58,763 nucleotides of DNA from Bordetella parapertussis (GCA_943328975.2 CALQCC020000029.1:1-58763); one strand, 5' to 3'; positions 36,053-45,952 are shown, counted from the first letter of the stretch. The notes: a model not told the origin generated them from the sequence alone. A program made the numbers and translations.

Positions 36053-38513
36053 ATGAATCTAACGCCGGGGACGCTGTTAGGCCCATACGAGATTACTGCG
36101 CTTATTGGGCAGGGCGGGATGGGGCAGGTGTATCGCGCGCATGATCCTCGCTAGCGGCGCGATGTATCGAAGGGCCGACGCTGCAGGAGCGCATCAAGGC
36201 CAGCCCGGTACCGCTGGAGGAGACGCTTTCGATCGCTCGGCAGATGGCGGCGGCGCTGGAGGCGGCGCATGAGAAGACGATCGTCCATCGCGATCTGAAG
36301 CCTGCGAATGTGAAGGTAACTCCGGCGGGCGTGGTCAAGGTGCTCGATTTCGGACTCGCGAAGGTGGCCGAGCCCACCGCCGAATCGATGGGCGAGGATG
36401 CGCCGACGTTGACGCTCGCATCGGCTACCGTCGCAGGCACGGTGTTAGGAACTGCTGCGTATATGGCCCCCGAGCAGGCGAGGGGGAAACAAGTGGACAA
36501 GCGCGCCGACATCTGGGCTTTCGGCGTGGTGGTGTACGAGATGGCGATCGGTGGACGGCTGTTCCAAGGCGAGACGCTCTCCGACACCTTAATCGACGTC
36601 GCGACGAAGGAACCCGATTGGGCCCGCGTGCCTCCGCAAGTGCAGCGGCTGCTGAAACGGTGTTTGGAGAAAGATCCCCAGAAGCGCCTGCGCGACATCG
36701 GCGACATGCCGCTGTTGCTGGAAGAATTGCCCGTCACCGAACCCGCGCCTGTTGTCGTAACGCCCGCGCCCAAACGCAGCCTACTTCCGTGGGCACTGGC
36801 CGCCGTCGCCGTGGGGATTGCAGGCGTCACCCTGTGGGCACCCTGGCGCACGCCGCCGGAAGTGGCTCCGGTGGTGTTCGACATTTATCCGCCCAAGGGA
36901 GGGTACTTCCCGGCCAACCATCCCGCGATTTCCCCCGACGGGCGCATGGTAGCCCTCTCCGTCACCCGCGGCAGCGGTCGTCTGGTCCTCCGGCGTCTGG
37001 ACTCCAGCGAATTGATCGAGCTGCCGGGGACCGAGGGATCGAACTACGCCGACTGGTCCCCCGACGGCCGGTCGCTGGTCTTCAGCGCGGGCGGCAAGCT
37101 CAAGCGCATTGAGGCAGCTGGCGGCCCGCCACAGACACTGGCGGATTACACCTTCGGCGGCGTTCCTTTCAAGACTTGGAACTCCGGCGGGGTGATCTTG
37201 ATGCCTTCCGACACAGGAATCGTGCGGGTTCCTGCCTCCGGCGCTCCCCCTGCAAGTGTCACGGCCCTCGACAAAGACCGGCAGGAGAACAGGCATGGCG
37301 TTCCCCAGTTTCTCCCGGACGGGAACCGCTTCCTGTTCCACATCCGGTCTAACAACGCGGCTGATAGCGGCATGTTTGCGGCGTCTCTGGATGACTTGGC
37401 ATCCAAGAAGAGACCCACGCTGGTCATGCACACGGAAACCGTCGCCTACTATGCACCTGGCCCAGACGGGAACGAATATTTGTTGTTTCTACGCGAAGGC
37501 GCGCTGATGGCACAGACCTTCGATTCGGACGCGCTCAAACTTACCGGCGAACCCTTCCTGGTGCTGCCCGCAGTGGGAACCAACGGAGACCACCCCTTCA
37601 TCACCGCCTCTTCATCCGGCGCGCTGGCCTACGCCACCACCTCCGCAGGTGGAGCTGGCGGACTTGCGAATCTACAATTGCGTTGGAAGGACCGTGCGGG
37701 CAAAACGATCCGTGATGTGGGGAGTCCCGGTGCCTTTGACGCGTTTACCCTAGCGCCCAATGAACAGCGCGCCGTGGTGTCCCAACTCATCAACGACAAC
37801 CGCGACATTCACCTCCTCGACCTGGCACCCAAAGGGCTGTTAACGCGCTTCACCTTCACACCCGAACAGGACACGTTCCCCATTTGGTCCGCGGACGGCG
37901 GTCAAGTGACGTTCACCCGCCAGGGGCGACTGTTCCAAAAGACGGTCTCCGGAACCGCCATCGAAACGGAGTTGGGAATCCAGGGAACGCCGCTCGACTG
38001 GTCGCGGGACGGGCAGCACCTGCTGCACCAAAGGGACAGCGACATCTACATCGCGGCTCCGGAAAAAGGCGCGGCTGGAGTGGAGCAGTTTACCAAGACC
38101 CCGGCCAACGAAAAGCACGGCCAGTTCTCCCCCGACGGCAAATGGATCTTGTACGATTCCAACGAGTCCGGTCGGCAGGAAGTCTGGTTGCAGCCCTACC
38201 CGGCCACCGGCGCGAAGTTTCAAATTTCCACCGCCGGCGGCGCCGCCCCCGCTGGCGGCGCGATGGCAAGGAATTGTTCTACATCTCCGATGCCAAACTA
38301 ACGGCCGTCCCCATCACATTGGGTGCCAGCCCGCAATGGGGTTCTCCGGCCACGCTGTTCCCGTTGCCGCTTACCATCGTGAACGCCGCGTTCTGGCCCT
38401 ACGCCGTCAGCGCCGACGGACAGAAGTTCCTGGTGATGGAGTCGCTCGATACCGGCGAGGCGCAGCCGATCACGGTGGTGACCAATTGGCTCGCCATCGC
38501 TAAGCGGAAGTAA
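36053..38513 (+). pseudogene. Ser/Thr kinase with PD40 propeller, decayed
   Basis: From ATG 36053 the frame gives the kinase N-terminus (LGPYEITALIGQGGMGQVYR) and hits TAG at 36152. After a deletion that removes the N-lobe Lys and helix C, another frame resumes with EGPTLQERI, HRDLKPANV, DFGLAKV and APEQARG. It continues through a membrane helix (about 36780-36850) and PD40 repeats. Near 38246-38250 (a C-run) a one-base loss switches the frame; the true end VTNWLAIAKRK is at 38513. With no VAIK lysine it cannot be an active kinase. The intact paralogue follows. Confidence 0.8.
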
Positions 38514-38517
38514 AGAG

Positions 38518-38548
38518 TTCACGCAAAGGCGCGAAGAATCGCAAAGTT
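38518..38548 (+). repeat. Gene-end repeat, copy 2
   Basis: ttcacgcaaaggcgcgaag, then aatcgcaaagtt. It lies 4 bases after the decayed kinase gene and just before the intact kinase gene. Related to 35988-36021 and 41144-41179. Confidence 0.7.
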
Positions 38549-38564
38549 AGAATAAACTTGATCC

Positions 38565-41141
38565 ATGCCACTCGCCACCGGAGAACGCCTCGGGCCGTAT
38601 GAGATTCTTTCCTTGCTGGGCAAGGGAGGGATGGGTGAGGTTTACAAGGCGCTCGACACGCGGCTGCATCGGGAGGTCGCGATCAAGGTTTCGGCGGAGC
38701 GGTTTTCGGAGCGCTTTGAACGCGAGGCCCGGGCGATTGCGGCGCTGAATCATCCGAATATTTGCACGCTGTACGATGTGGGTCCGAACTACCTGGTGAT
38801 GGAGTTCGTGGACGGCGAGGCGATCAATACCCGGCTGAAGTCGGGGGCGATTCCGCTGGAGGAAGCGCTGGGCATCGCTCGGCAGATTGCTAGCGCGCTG
38901 GAGGCGGCGCACGACAAGTTGATCACGCATCGCGATCTCAAACCGGGGAACGTGATGGTGAAGCCGGACGGCGTGGTGAAGGTGCTCGACTTTGGACTCG
39001 CGAAGTTTGGAGCGCCTGCGTCTACGTCGCTCGGGGAAGATTCGCCGACGCTCACCATGGCGGCTACGCAGGCGGGGACGATCCTGGGGACAGCGCAGTA
39101 TATGGCTCCGGAGCAGGCCAAGGGCAAGCCGGTGGACAAGCGAGCGGACATCTGGGCGTTCGGCGTGATGCTGCATGAGATGGTGACGGGGCAGCAGTTG
39201 TTCAAGCGCGAGGACCTGACGGAGACGCTGGCGGCGGTGGTGTTGCAGGAGCCGGATTTGAGCTCGGCTCCGGAGCGGATTCAGGGGTTGCTGAGGAGGT
39301 GCCTGGAGAAGGAGCCTTCGAAGCGGCTGCGGGATATTTCGGGGATTGAGTTTTTGCTGGACGCGAAGAAGAGCGGGACTGGGAGTCCCGCGCAGGCTGG
39401 GAGCCTGCCCTACATGGCTCTCGCGGCGGTGCTGGCGGTGGTTGCGGGTGTCGCCCTGTGGGCGCCGTGGCGCACGGCACCGGTGGAGCGTGCCGTGCTG
39501 CTTGACATCTTTCCCAACAAGGACGAGACCTTCGGGGCCAACCACCCCGCCGTCGCCCCGGATGGACACGCCGTGGCATTGCAAGTCAATGGTAAAGTGG
39601 GGACACATCTGGCCGTCCGCTCGCTCGATTCTGATGAAATCCGCACCCTGCCGGGAACCGAGTCGGCAAGTAATGCGGAATGGTCACCCGACAGCCGTTC
39701 CCTGGTGTTTGTCGCCGACGGAAAGCTGAAGCGGATTGACGTGGCCGGGGGGCCGCCGCAAGTTTTGTGCGACTATAACGGCGGCAGCATCCCTCGTCGA
39801 GCGTGGTCCACCGTCGGCGTCATTCTTTTTCCGGGACCAAAGGGCGACCTATGGCGCGTTTCTGACCAAGGAGGCACGCCCGAGCAGGTGACGTCCCTCG
39901 ACACAACCCGGCCGGACAGGAGGCACGCAATTCCGCAGTTCCTGCCGGACGGGAAGCGTTTCCTGTATTTCGCGCAAAGCTCCGATCCGGAAAAGAGCGC
40001 CATGGTGGCCACATCTCTTGACGAAAAAGACAAGCGGACCACCGTCATGAAGACTCCGCGCGCCGCATTTTACGCCCGGGGACCAAAGGGCGACGAATAC
40101 TTGCTCTATCCCCGCGACAACGCCCTGGTCGCACAGTCCTTTGACTCGGCGTCCCTAAAACTGTCCGGCGAAGCCTTCCTGGTTTTACCCGAGGTGGGCA
40201 CCAACAATGACCACCCGTTCCTGACCGTATCGGACTCCGGGGTATTGGCCTTCTCCAAGAATTCCTCAGGTTTCAACGAAAGCGTTCAGTTGCGTTGGAA
40301 AGACCGCAGCGGGAAAACGCTCGGCGATGCGGGCCCTCCCGGCCTTTACACTGCGTTCTCGCTTTCGCCCGATGAGTCGCGCGTCGCAGTGGACAAAACG
40401 GAAAACGGGAACCGTGACATCCACCTGATGGATCTCACGCAGAAGGGACTGCTCACGCGCTTTACCTTCGACCCCGCGGGGGATCTATTCCCCATTTGGC
40501 TGCGGCCCGATGGGAACCAAGTGACGTTCCGGCGAGGCGTAGGTTTGTCCGCGCTGTTCCAGAAGCCCCTTGGCGGAACGGCCACCGAGAAACCACTCGG
40601 TCAAGTCCAAGCGGGATTCCCACTGGACTGGTCCCGTGATGGACAGCACCTGTTGTACTCCAACACGAACGGCGACCTGCACATCCTGTCCGGCGGAAAG
40701 GTAGAACCATTCACCCAGACTACTGCGAGCGAGGAGCACGGCCAGTTTTCGCCGGACGGGAAGTGGATCGTGTACGATTCCAACGAATCCGGACGCCGGG
40801 AAGTATGGATGCAACCCTACCCGTCTACGGGAGGGAAATTCCAGATTTCCACTGCGGGCGGATCCATGCCCCGCTGGAGCGCCGATGGCAAGGCGCTGTA
40901 TTTCATCACGCCCGAGAGAATGCTGTACTCCGTTCCCATCACGCTCGGCGTCAACCCGCAATGGGGAGCGCCGGTGCGGTTGTTCCAATTGGCGTTGGGG
41001 ACCAACTACAGTGCCTATTTCTGGCCCTACTCCGTCAGCGCCAACGGGCAGAAGTTCCTGGTGATGGACCAACTGGAAGGTGGCGAGGCGCAGCCGATCA
41101 CGGTGGTCACGAACTGGCTCGCGGTCGCGAAGCGGAAGTAA
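38565..41141 (+). CDS. Ser/Thr protein kinase with PD40 beta-propeller
   Basis: 858 residues. A PknB-type kinase domain spans about 1-270: glycine loop GKGGMG at 19-24, Lys41 in VAIK, HRDLKPGN from 122, DFG at 142-144, APEQAKG activation-segment end. One membrane helix follows near 283-303 (MALAAVLAVVAGVALW). The periplasmic part (about 310-850) has PD40/WD40-like repeats such as EWSPDSRSLVFVADGKLKRI and HGQFSPDGKWIVYDSNESGR. A membrane sensor kinase is inferred; the propeller probably binds an envelope or external ligand. The target is unknown. Confidence 0.93.
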   Translation: MPLATGERLGPYEILSLLGKGGMGEVYKALDTRLHREVAIKVSAERFSERFEREARAIAALNHPNICTLYDVGPNYLVMEFVDGEAINTRLKSGAIPLEEALGIARQIASALEAAHDKLITHRDLKPGNVMVKPDGVVKVLDFGLAKFGAPASTSLGEDSPTLTMAATQAGTILGTAQYMAPEQAKGKPVDKRADIWAFGVMLHEMVTGQQLFKREDLTETLAAVVLQEPDLSSAPERIQGLLRRCLEKEPSKRLRDISGIEFLLDAKKSGTGSPAQAGSLPYMALAAVLAVVAGVALWAPWRTAPVERAVLLDIFPNKDETFGANHPAVAPDGHAVALQVNGKVGTHLAVRSLDSDEIRTLPGTESASNAEWSPDSRSLVFVADGKLKRIDVAGGPPQVLCDYNGGSIPRRAWSTVGVILFPGPKGDLWRVSDQGGTPEQVTSLDTTRPDRRHAIPQFLPDGKRFLYFAQSSDPEKSAMVATSLDEKDKRTTVMKTPRAAFYARGPKGDEYLLYPRDNALVAQSFDSASLKLSGEAFLVLPEVGTNNDHPFLTVSDSGVLAFSKNSSGFNESVQLRWKDRSGKTLGDAGPPGLYTAFSLSPDESRVAVDKTENGNRDIHLMDLTQKGLLTRFTFDPAGDLFPIWLRPDGNQVTFRRGVGLSALFQKPLGGTATEKPLGQVQAGFPLDWSRDGQHLLYSNTNGDLHILSGGKVEPFTQTTASEEHGQFSPDGKWIVYDSNESGRREVWMQPYPSTGGKFQISTAGGSMPRWSADGKALYFITPERMLYSVPITLGVNPQWGAPVRLFQLALGTNYSAYFWPYSVSANGQKFLVMDQLEGGEAQPITVVTNWLAVAKRK

Positions 41142-41143
41142 GA

Positions 41144-41179
41144 TTTCACGCCAAGGCGCAAAGAATCGCAAAGTTTTGA
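41144..41179 (+). repeat. Gene-end repeat, copy 3
   Basis: tttcacgccaaggcgc, then aaagaatcgcaaagttttg. It starts 2 bases after the kinase stop codon. All three copies sit in the same place relative to an upstream stop. Confidence 0.7.
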
Positions 41180-41229
41180 GAGACACTGCTGAACCGGACC
41201 AACGTATCTTGGCGCACAATCTTGCGGAA

Positions 41230-41556
41230 ATGGATTCTTCCATGACGCGGTTGTTGGGCGTGGAATCTTGGGGTGGGAATGCGGGGACGGTGGTCTTGGA
41301 CGGGCGGGAGTATTCGTGCGCTGCGGCTCGTGGGTATGCGGATCCTGCGTCGGGGAAGATTCTCACTTTTGGAAATCCGCAGGATGTGCCTGAGGATTCG
41401 CGGGGTGGGTCTGCGGAGTTTTTGTTTCGGGTCGCGGCCGGGCTGCTGCTGGGGACTCACATCGTGGAGTGTTCGGCGGGCGAGCCGTTCACTGCCAATG
41501 CACGGGAGATGTTGCACGAATCGATGCGGCAGTGGAACGCGTCGCCAAGGGGTTAG
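41230..41556 (+). CDS. Hypothetical protein
   Basis: About 108 residues from ATG 41230, with a weak ribosome site (gcggaa). The protein reads STRLLGVE-like at the start and ends FTANAREMLHESMRQWN; it has no signal peptide and two Cys. I recognise no family. It overlaps the convergent sulfatase-like gene by 4 bases, the dense packing typical of real genes here. Confidence 0.45.
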   Translation: MDSSMTRLLGVESWGGNAGTVVLDGREYSCAAARGYADPASGKILTFGNPQDVPEDSRGGSAEFLFRVAAGLLLGTHIVECSAGEPFTANAREMLHESMRQWNASPRG

Positions 41557-42320
41557 ACGGGGCGGCGGGTGCGCAGGCCGAAGGCGTCGCGGCCGTCTTG
41601 CAGGCGGTCCATCCACTGATGGCCGAGGGCGTACATAGAATCGCGCATGAGGCGCTGCTCGCGTTGATCTCGCAGGTCGGTCTCTTCGTGCGGGTCGTCG
41701 GCGACGTTGTAGAGGCCGGTGATTTCGTCGCGCAGATTCCAGGTGATTTTGTCGAAGCCGCGGACCACGGCTCGCCACTCTTCGCGCTTGCCTAGGCTGC
41801 CTTCGCAATAGACGGACTCGGGGACTTCGCCGGTGCCGGTGAGGAGTAGGCTCGAAAGGTCGCGGCCTTGCACGGATGCGGGAGGGGCGATGCCTGCCAG
41901 AGTCAGTAGCGTGGGCAGAAGATCGGCGTGCGAGAACAGGATCTGATTGGCGACTTGCGGCGTGAGGCGTCCGGGCCAGCGGATCGCGAAGGGGACGTGG
42001 ATGGAGCGGTCGAAGGCGGAATCTTTGCCATCCGCGGAATGCGACGTCATTACGGTGATGGTGCTGCCTTCGGGACCGTGGTCGAAGTAATCCCACAGGC
42101 CGGGGTCGGTGAAACGGGCTGCGTGCGGGAAGCGACCGTGTTCCAAGGCCCATACTGCTTCGATGGGATCCGGGCAGCAGGTATAGGCTCGCGGGAAGAC
42201 CACGGCTTGGCGCGCGAAGGCGTCGGGGATGCCGGTGGAGGTCCAGACGAGGGAGACTTGCGGTCGCGATGATTGCGCGGCCAACACGAGTGGCGTTAGC
42301 AGGAAGCCGCGGCGCGTCAT
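41553..42320 (-). CDS. Short sulfatase-like protein lacking the active site
   Basis: 255 residues, about half the usual sulfatase length, with a Tat/Sec-like signal (TRRGFLLTPLVLAAQ). The fold can be followed: AYTCCPDPIEA stands where the formylglycine motif CxPSR belongs, and HVPFAIRWPG, LFSHADLLPTLLTLAGI and GLYNVADDPHEETDL are the usual late motifs. The metal ligands are gone: the N-terminal DD is VWTSTG, and the later D-N/H is MTSHSADG. The Arg after Cys is Pro. It is probably inactive, or used as a binding protein. Confidence 0.75.
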   Translation of the reverse strand: MTRRGFLLTPLVLAAQSSRPQVSLVWTSTGIPDAFARQAVVFPRAYTCCPDPIEAVWALEHGRFPHAARFTDPGLWDYFDHGPEGSTITVMTSHSADGKDSAFDRSIHVPFAIRWPGRLTPQVANQILFSHADLLPTLLTLAGIAPPASVQGRDLSSLLLTGTGEVPESVYCEGSLGKREEWRAVVRGFDKITWNLRDEITGLYNVADDPHEETDLRDQREQRLMRDSMYALGHQWMDRLQDGRDAFGLRTRRPV

Positions 42321-42325
42321 GGCGG

Positions 42326-42931
42326 TTACAGGCGTACTTTGGTTAGAGGCACGCCGGCCATGTCGCCGTCTTTGGGATCGACGTAGGTCATGTCCAAATG
42401 GGCCAGCGAGTAGAAGGGCAGCGAGCCGAACTCGGAGGCTCCGGGAACGGGCTGCTGCACGATCACGGCGAGCGCGATGACTTCCCCTCCCGCGGCTTCG
42501 ACTAACTGCTTCATCTCCGCCAGCTTGGATCCGGTGCGGTAGATGTCGTCGACGAGGACTACTTTCTCTCCGCGTTCGAGTTCGAGGAACTCGCGGAAGT
42601 GTAGAGGTTCGGTGGGGCTGTCGCGTTCGCCCCAGTAGACCTTGCGCGCTCGTAGCGCTTCGGCGACGCCGTAGGCCACGGGAAGTCCGCCGATGGCGGG
42701 GGCCACGATGGATAGGTTCGGGAGCAGCGCGCGGATATCGCTATTAGAGCGAAGCTTGCGACTGAGGGCCACGCTCAGGATGTTGGACGCTTGGAAGTCC
42801 CGCATGGTGAGAGCGACTTGCAGATATTCGTTGGTGCGCAGTCCGTTGGGATATTCGAAGTAACCGGACCGCAGTCCGCCGGTCCGGCGCAACAGCGCGA
42901 GCACTTCTTCTTGTGTAGGGATCAGTTCCAT
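42326..42931 (-). CDS. PyrE-like orotate phosphoribosyltransferase
   Basis: 201 residues. The PRPP-binding loop VVLVDDIYRTGSKL is clear, with the nearby GERDSPTEPLHFREFLEL segment. The N-terminus LLRRTGGLRSGYFEYPNGLRTNEYL matches the hood of OPRT enzymes (usually GHFxLxSGxH). It may make orotidine monophosphate or act on another base. The sulfatase-like gene follows after 5 bases, and the sugar-transferase gene precedes it by 6 bases, so the three probably share a transcript. Confidence 0.8.
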   Translation of the reverse strand: MELIPTQEEVLALLRRTGGLRSGYFEYPNGLRTNEYLQVALTMRDFQASNILSVALSRKLRSNSDIRALLPNLSIVAPAIGGLPVAYGVAEALRARKVYWGERDSPTEPLHFREFLELERGEKVVLVDDIYRTGSKLAEMKQLVEAAGGEVIALAVIVQQPVPGASEFGSLPFYSLAHLDMTYVDPKDGDMAGVPLTKVRL

Positions 42932-42937
42932 GATGGG

Positions 42938-44359
42938 TTAGTTTGCTCCGCGCCCGCTCAGCATCGGGGGAATGGTCAGGACGATGATTTTCCAATCCAG
43001 CGCCAGCGACCAATTGTCGATGTACTCCATGTCCATCTTCATCCAGGTTTCGAAGTCGACGTCATCGCGTCCGTTCACAGCCCACAGGCACGTTAGGCCG
43101 GGACGCATGCGCAGGCGGCGGCGCTGCCAGCGCTTGTATTGGTTGACTTCTTCCGGGATGGCGGGTCGTGGACCCACGAGCGACATGTCGCCGCGCAGAA
43201 CATTCCACAACTGTGGCCATTCGTCGATGGAGAATTTGCGCAGCCAGCGGCCGACAGCGGTGAGGCGTGGGTCGTTGGGGATCTTCAAGGCGAGATCGCG
43301 CTGGCTAAGATGTTCGAGCGAGGCGCGCATGGCTTCGGCGTCGGCGCACATGGAACGGAACTTGTAGAACGTGAATCGGCGGCCGTTCAAGCCGCAACGT
43401 TCCTGGCGGAAGATGACTGGTCCGGGCGAAGTCACCCGGATCAACAGTGCGATCGCGGCCATGATGGGGAACACCAGCACCAGCGCTGCGGAGGCGAGAA
43501 CAATATCGGTGACGCGTTTGACCAGGAGGCGGATCTCATCGTGCGGGGTGGCTGAGAACGTGATCAGCGGAGAGGTGCCCATGTGTTCCAAATGGACGCG
43601 GCTGTTGACGTGGGGAAAGAAGTCGACGGCGATGCGGGTGCGGACGCCTTCTTCGTCGCAGATCAATAGGACTTCTTCCAGCTCGGCGAGCTTGCGGCTG
43701 TCGGTGGCGAAGACAATTTCATCGATCACGTGTTGACGCAACATCTCGGGCAGAGCGGCGAGCGGGTAGACGGGATATTTCTGCTCCAATTCGATTTCGG
43801 CGGGGGCTTCGACGGAGCGATCGTCGGCGAAGAAGCCGCGCAGTCGAACGCCGTGCAATGCGGCCGCGTCTTCAAATTGCCGGCCGAGTCGCTGGGCCGA
43901 TGTGCCCAGGCCCACGACCATGACGTAGTGGGGACCGGCGAACTCGCGGCGGACGGCTCCCATGATGCGGCTGGCGTTGAGGCGGAACAGCGACAGCAGG
44001 ACCCAGGTGGTTACGAGAAACAGGACCACGAACGGACGGCTTAATTCCAAGCGCCAGAAGTATTGGAACAGCACGACTGCGACGGCCCCGAGCAGGCACT
44101 GACGAAAGGCGTCGCGCAGGATGATGCGGGGGTGGGTGCCATCGATACGGTCGTAGATTTCCCACCAGGAAGCTGCGGCCAGCCAGGAGAAGACAGACCA
44201 AATGAGCAGCGCGGCGCGGACCGAACGGTCCAGGTAGAAGTTATTTTCAAGCTGGAGATGAGACCGCGTCCAGTACGCAAGTTGGAAACCGAGGGCGATT
44301 AAAATGAGGTCCGATGCCCCGTACAGAATTCGAACTCGCCTGTGGTGACCTGGAAACAC
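42938..44359 (-). CDS. Undecaprenyl-phosphate sugar phosphotransferase (exopolysaccharide initiation)
   Basis: 473 residues. The N-terminal membrane helices (about 12-120) are followed by a CoA-binding-like Rossmann part (about 150-245) and a C-terminal bacterial sugar transferase domain from residue 270 (RQERCGLNGRRFTFYKFRSM, VGRWLRKFSIDEWPQLWNVL, RGDMSLVGPRPAIPEEVNQY). It would add hexose-1-phosphate to undecaprenyl phosphate at the inner membrane, the first step of capsule or exopolysaccharide synthesis. No other polysaccharide genes flank it apart from the sugar-related enzymes nearby. Confidence 0.93.
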   Translation of the reverse strand: MFPGHHRRVRILYGASDLILIALGFQLAYWTRSHLQLENNFYLDRSVRAALLIWSVFSWLAAASWWEIYDRIDGTHPRIILRDAFRQCLLGAVAVVLFQYFWRLELSRPFVVLFLVTTWVLLSLFRLNASRIMGAVRREFAGPHYVMVVGLGTSAQRLGRQFEDAAALHGVRLRGFFADDRSVEAPAEIELEQKYPVYPLAALPEMLRQHVIDEIVFATDSRKLAELEEVLLICDEEGVRTRIAVDFFPHVNSRVHLEHMGTSPLITFSATPHDEIRLLVKRVTDIVLASAALVLVFPIMAAIALLIRVTSPGPVIFRQERCGLNGRRFTFYKFRSMCADAEAMRASLEHLSQRDLALKIPNDPRLTAVGRWLRKFSIDEWPQLWNVLRGDMSLVGPRPAIPEEVNQYKRWQRRRLRMRPGLTCLWAVNGRDDVDFETWMKMDMEYIDNWSLALDWKIIVLTIPPMLSGRGAN

Positions 44360-44400
44360 TCACCAACAGCATACCGGATGGCGGTGGGTGTTGTACGGCC

Positions 44401-44988
44401 CTAGGGTCGGGCGTCGATGGTAGACACCGCACCGTCGCGCAGGCGGACTGTACCGGAGGCTAGCGTCTGATTGCGGTATTGGTAGATCTCTTCTATGTGG
44501 CCGTCTTCGTACATCGTAATGCGGGCGGAAGGCGTCCCCAGAGCGAGGAGGTTCTCGCGGGGCATGCCACGGGAAACGCCAGACAGGTCGACATTCACGG
44601 GATGTTGCGGCGAAGCTTCCGGGACGACGGCGGACATGACCACGGGGACGCTTACCGCACGGGTCCGAGCAGGCTGGGGGGAAGCCGCGCGGCGTTTCGG
44701 GGGCGGGGGTGGAGGAACATTGTTTACTTCCGGCTTGGGCACCCCGGCACCCACTTGAAGCATAGGGATCGCGGGAGCAGTCAAACTAGCTTTGGCCGGT
44801 TTGCCGTTCGTCTTCGAGGCTGTGTCCAGGATGTTGCCGGTTTTTCGCAGGCTGGCGCTCACGCCTTGGCTGACCTTTTTACCCGCAGCGCTGCCGACGG
44901 CGGTTCCGGCCATGACGGCGCCAGACTCCAGCATCGATTGGCCGAACGCCGCACCGGTAATAGTTAAAAGGAGAACAATCTGCCGCAT
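44401..44988 (-). CDS. Secreted protein with BamE/SmpA-like C-terminal domain
   Basis: 195 residues. The signal peptide (RQIVLLLTITGAAFGQ) is followed by a short glycine-zipper-like helix (GAVMAGTAVGSAAGKKVS), a Pro-rich linker including PPPPPPKRR, and a C-terminal 60-residue domain (VSRGMPRENLLALGTPSARI, then EEIYQYRN) that resembles BamE/OmlA. The similarity is by pattern only. It may be an envelope assembly accessory. Confidence 0.6.
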   Translation of the reverse strand: MRQIVLLLTITGAAFGQSMLESGAVMAGTAVGSAAGKKVSQGVSASLRKTGNILDTASKTNGKPAKASLTAPAIPMLQVGAGVPKPEVNNVPPPPPPKRRAASPQPARTRAVSVPVVMSAVVPEASPQHPVNVDLSGVSRGMPRENLLALGTPSARITMYEDGHIEEIYQYRNQTLASGTVRLRDGAVSTIDARP

Positions 44989-45075
44989 AAGAACACTTCT
45001 GCCCCATACTACCAGCGGGCAGAGGTCCCTACGACTGGGGATTCACCTTAGTTTCTCACGCGCAAAGCGCTGGGC

Positions 45076-45576
45076 TTAATTGGTGTGGGGAACGTGGAGG
45101 GACATTAGCACGAGGACGCCATCGATCTTGCTGAACCAGTGGGCCGTCTTCTCCGGCACCATGATGAAGTCGCCCTTGGCGACGGTGCGAGAGGAGCCGC
45201 CTTCGATGGCCGTGCCGCTCAGGTTCTCGGCGTTGGTGCGGGTCTCGCCGACCAGTTTGCCACCGGTGATCATGGTGGCTGTGCCTTCGACGACGTAGAA
45301 CATCTCGGCTTCGGTCTCGTGTACGGAGGCGGGTCCAACGGAGGCACGGTATTCCAGATTCGCCTGGATGGGGGCCAAGCGCAGGATGTTTTGGTTGACG
45401 ATGGCCTGTCCGTCCTTGCGGTCGTTCTTGGCCTTGGCGATCATGGCCTGGATGTCGGCGGCGGAGGCGAATTCTTTCGCGGGTTGGGGCGCGGCCTTGC
45501 CTTTGCCGGCGGGTTGTTGAGCAGTCAAGAGCGCGGCGGCGAGGGCCAGGGCGAGGGAAAGGTTGAGGAAGCGCAT
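45076..45576 (-). CDS. Secreted cupin-domain protein
   Basis: 166 residues. The signal peptide ([20 protein letters not shown]) is followed by one cupin: [20 protein letters not shown], then [19 protein letters not shown]. Metal-binding residues fit partially ([12 protein letters not shown] and the later H). It is probably periplasmic. The substrate is unknown. Confidence 0.82.
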   Translation of the reverse strand: MRFLNLSLALALAAALLTAQQPAGKGKAAPQPAKEFASAADIQAMIAKAKNDRKDGQAIVNQNILRLAPIQANLEYRASVGPASVHETEAEMFYVVEGTATMITGGKLVGETRTNAENLSGTAIEGGSSRTVAKGDFIMVPEKTAHWFSKIDGVLVLMSLHVPHTN

Positions 45577-45681
45577 GGGGATCTCCTAAAAGTGGATAGA
45601 GGCAATGCTAACACAGCGGGCTTGGCAATGGCAGCAGCACATGACGGCAGGAATATAGCGCTTTCATGCTATCATGCGGCC

Positions 45682-45951
45682 ATGGAAGTCAAGACCATCG
45701 GCGCCAGCGGCCAAATCTCGCTGGGGAAGCAGTGGGCGGGGCGTACCGTGATGGTGGAGGAACTGGAACCCGGCGTGTGGAGCATCCGGACCGCGCAAGT
45801 GATTCCGGACAATGAGCGGTGGCTGCACACTCCGGAGATGAAGCGCACCTTGGACCGGGCATTCGAGTGGATGGCAACGCACCCTCCCCAGGAATCCGAC
45901 CTGGACGCGCTGGAAAAGAAATTGCGCCGACGGCAGCGCAAGGCTTCTTGA
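45682..45951 (+). CDS. Antitoxin (AbrB-like) of an intact toxin-antitoxin pair
   Basis: 89 residues from ATG 45682. The N-terminus EVKTIGASGQISLGKQWAGR resembles an AbrB/SpoVT-type strand-turn DNA-binding domain, and the rest is helical (DLDALEKKLRRRQRKAS). The toxin gene starts one base after its stop codon. It would bind and silence the toxin and its own promoter. Confidence 0.7.
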   Translation: MEVKTIGASGQISLGKQWAGRTVMVEELEPGVWSIRTAQVIPDNERWLHTPEMKRTLDRAFEWMATHPPQESDLDALEKKLRRRQRKAS

Positions 45952-45952
45952 A

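Noticed and set aside
38547-39608. 353-residue minus-strand frame opposite the intact kinase
   Set aside because: Arg/His-rich shadow; the opposite strand has complete kinase motifs.
41146-42153. 335-residue minus-strand frame
   Set aside because: Overlaps the sulfatase-like gene in another frame of the same strand; Arg/Pro/His-rich with no motifs.
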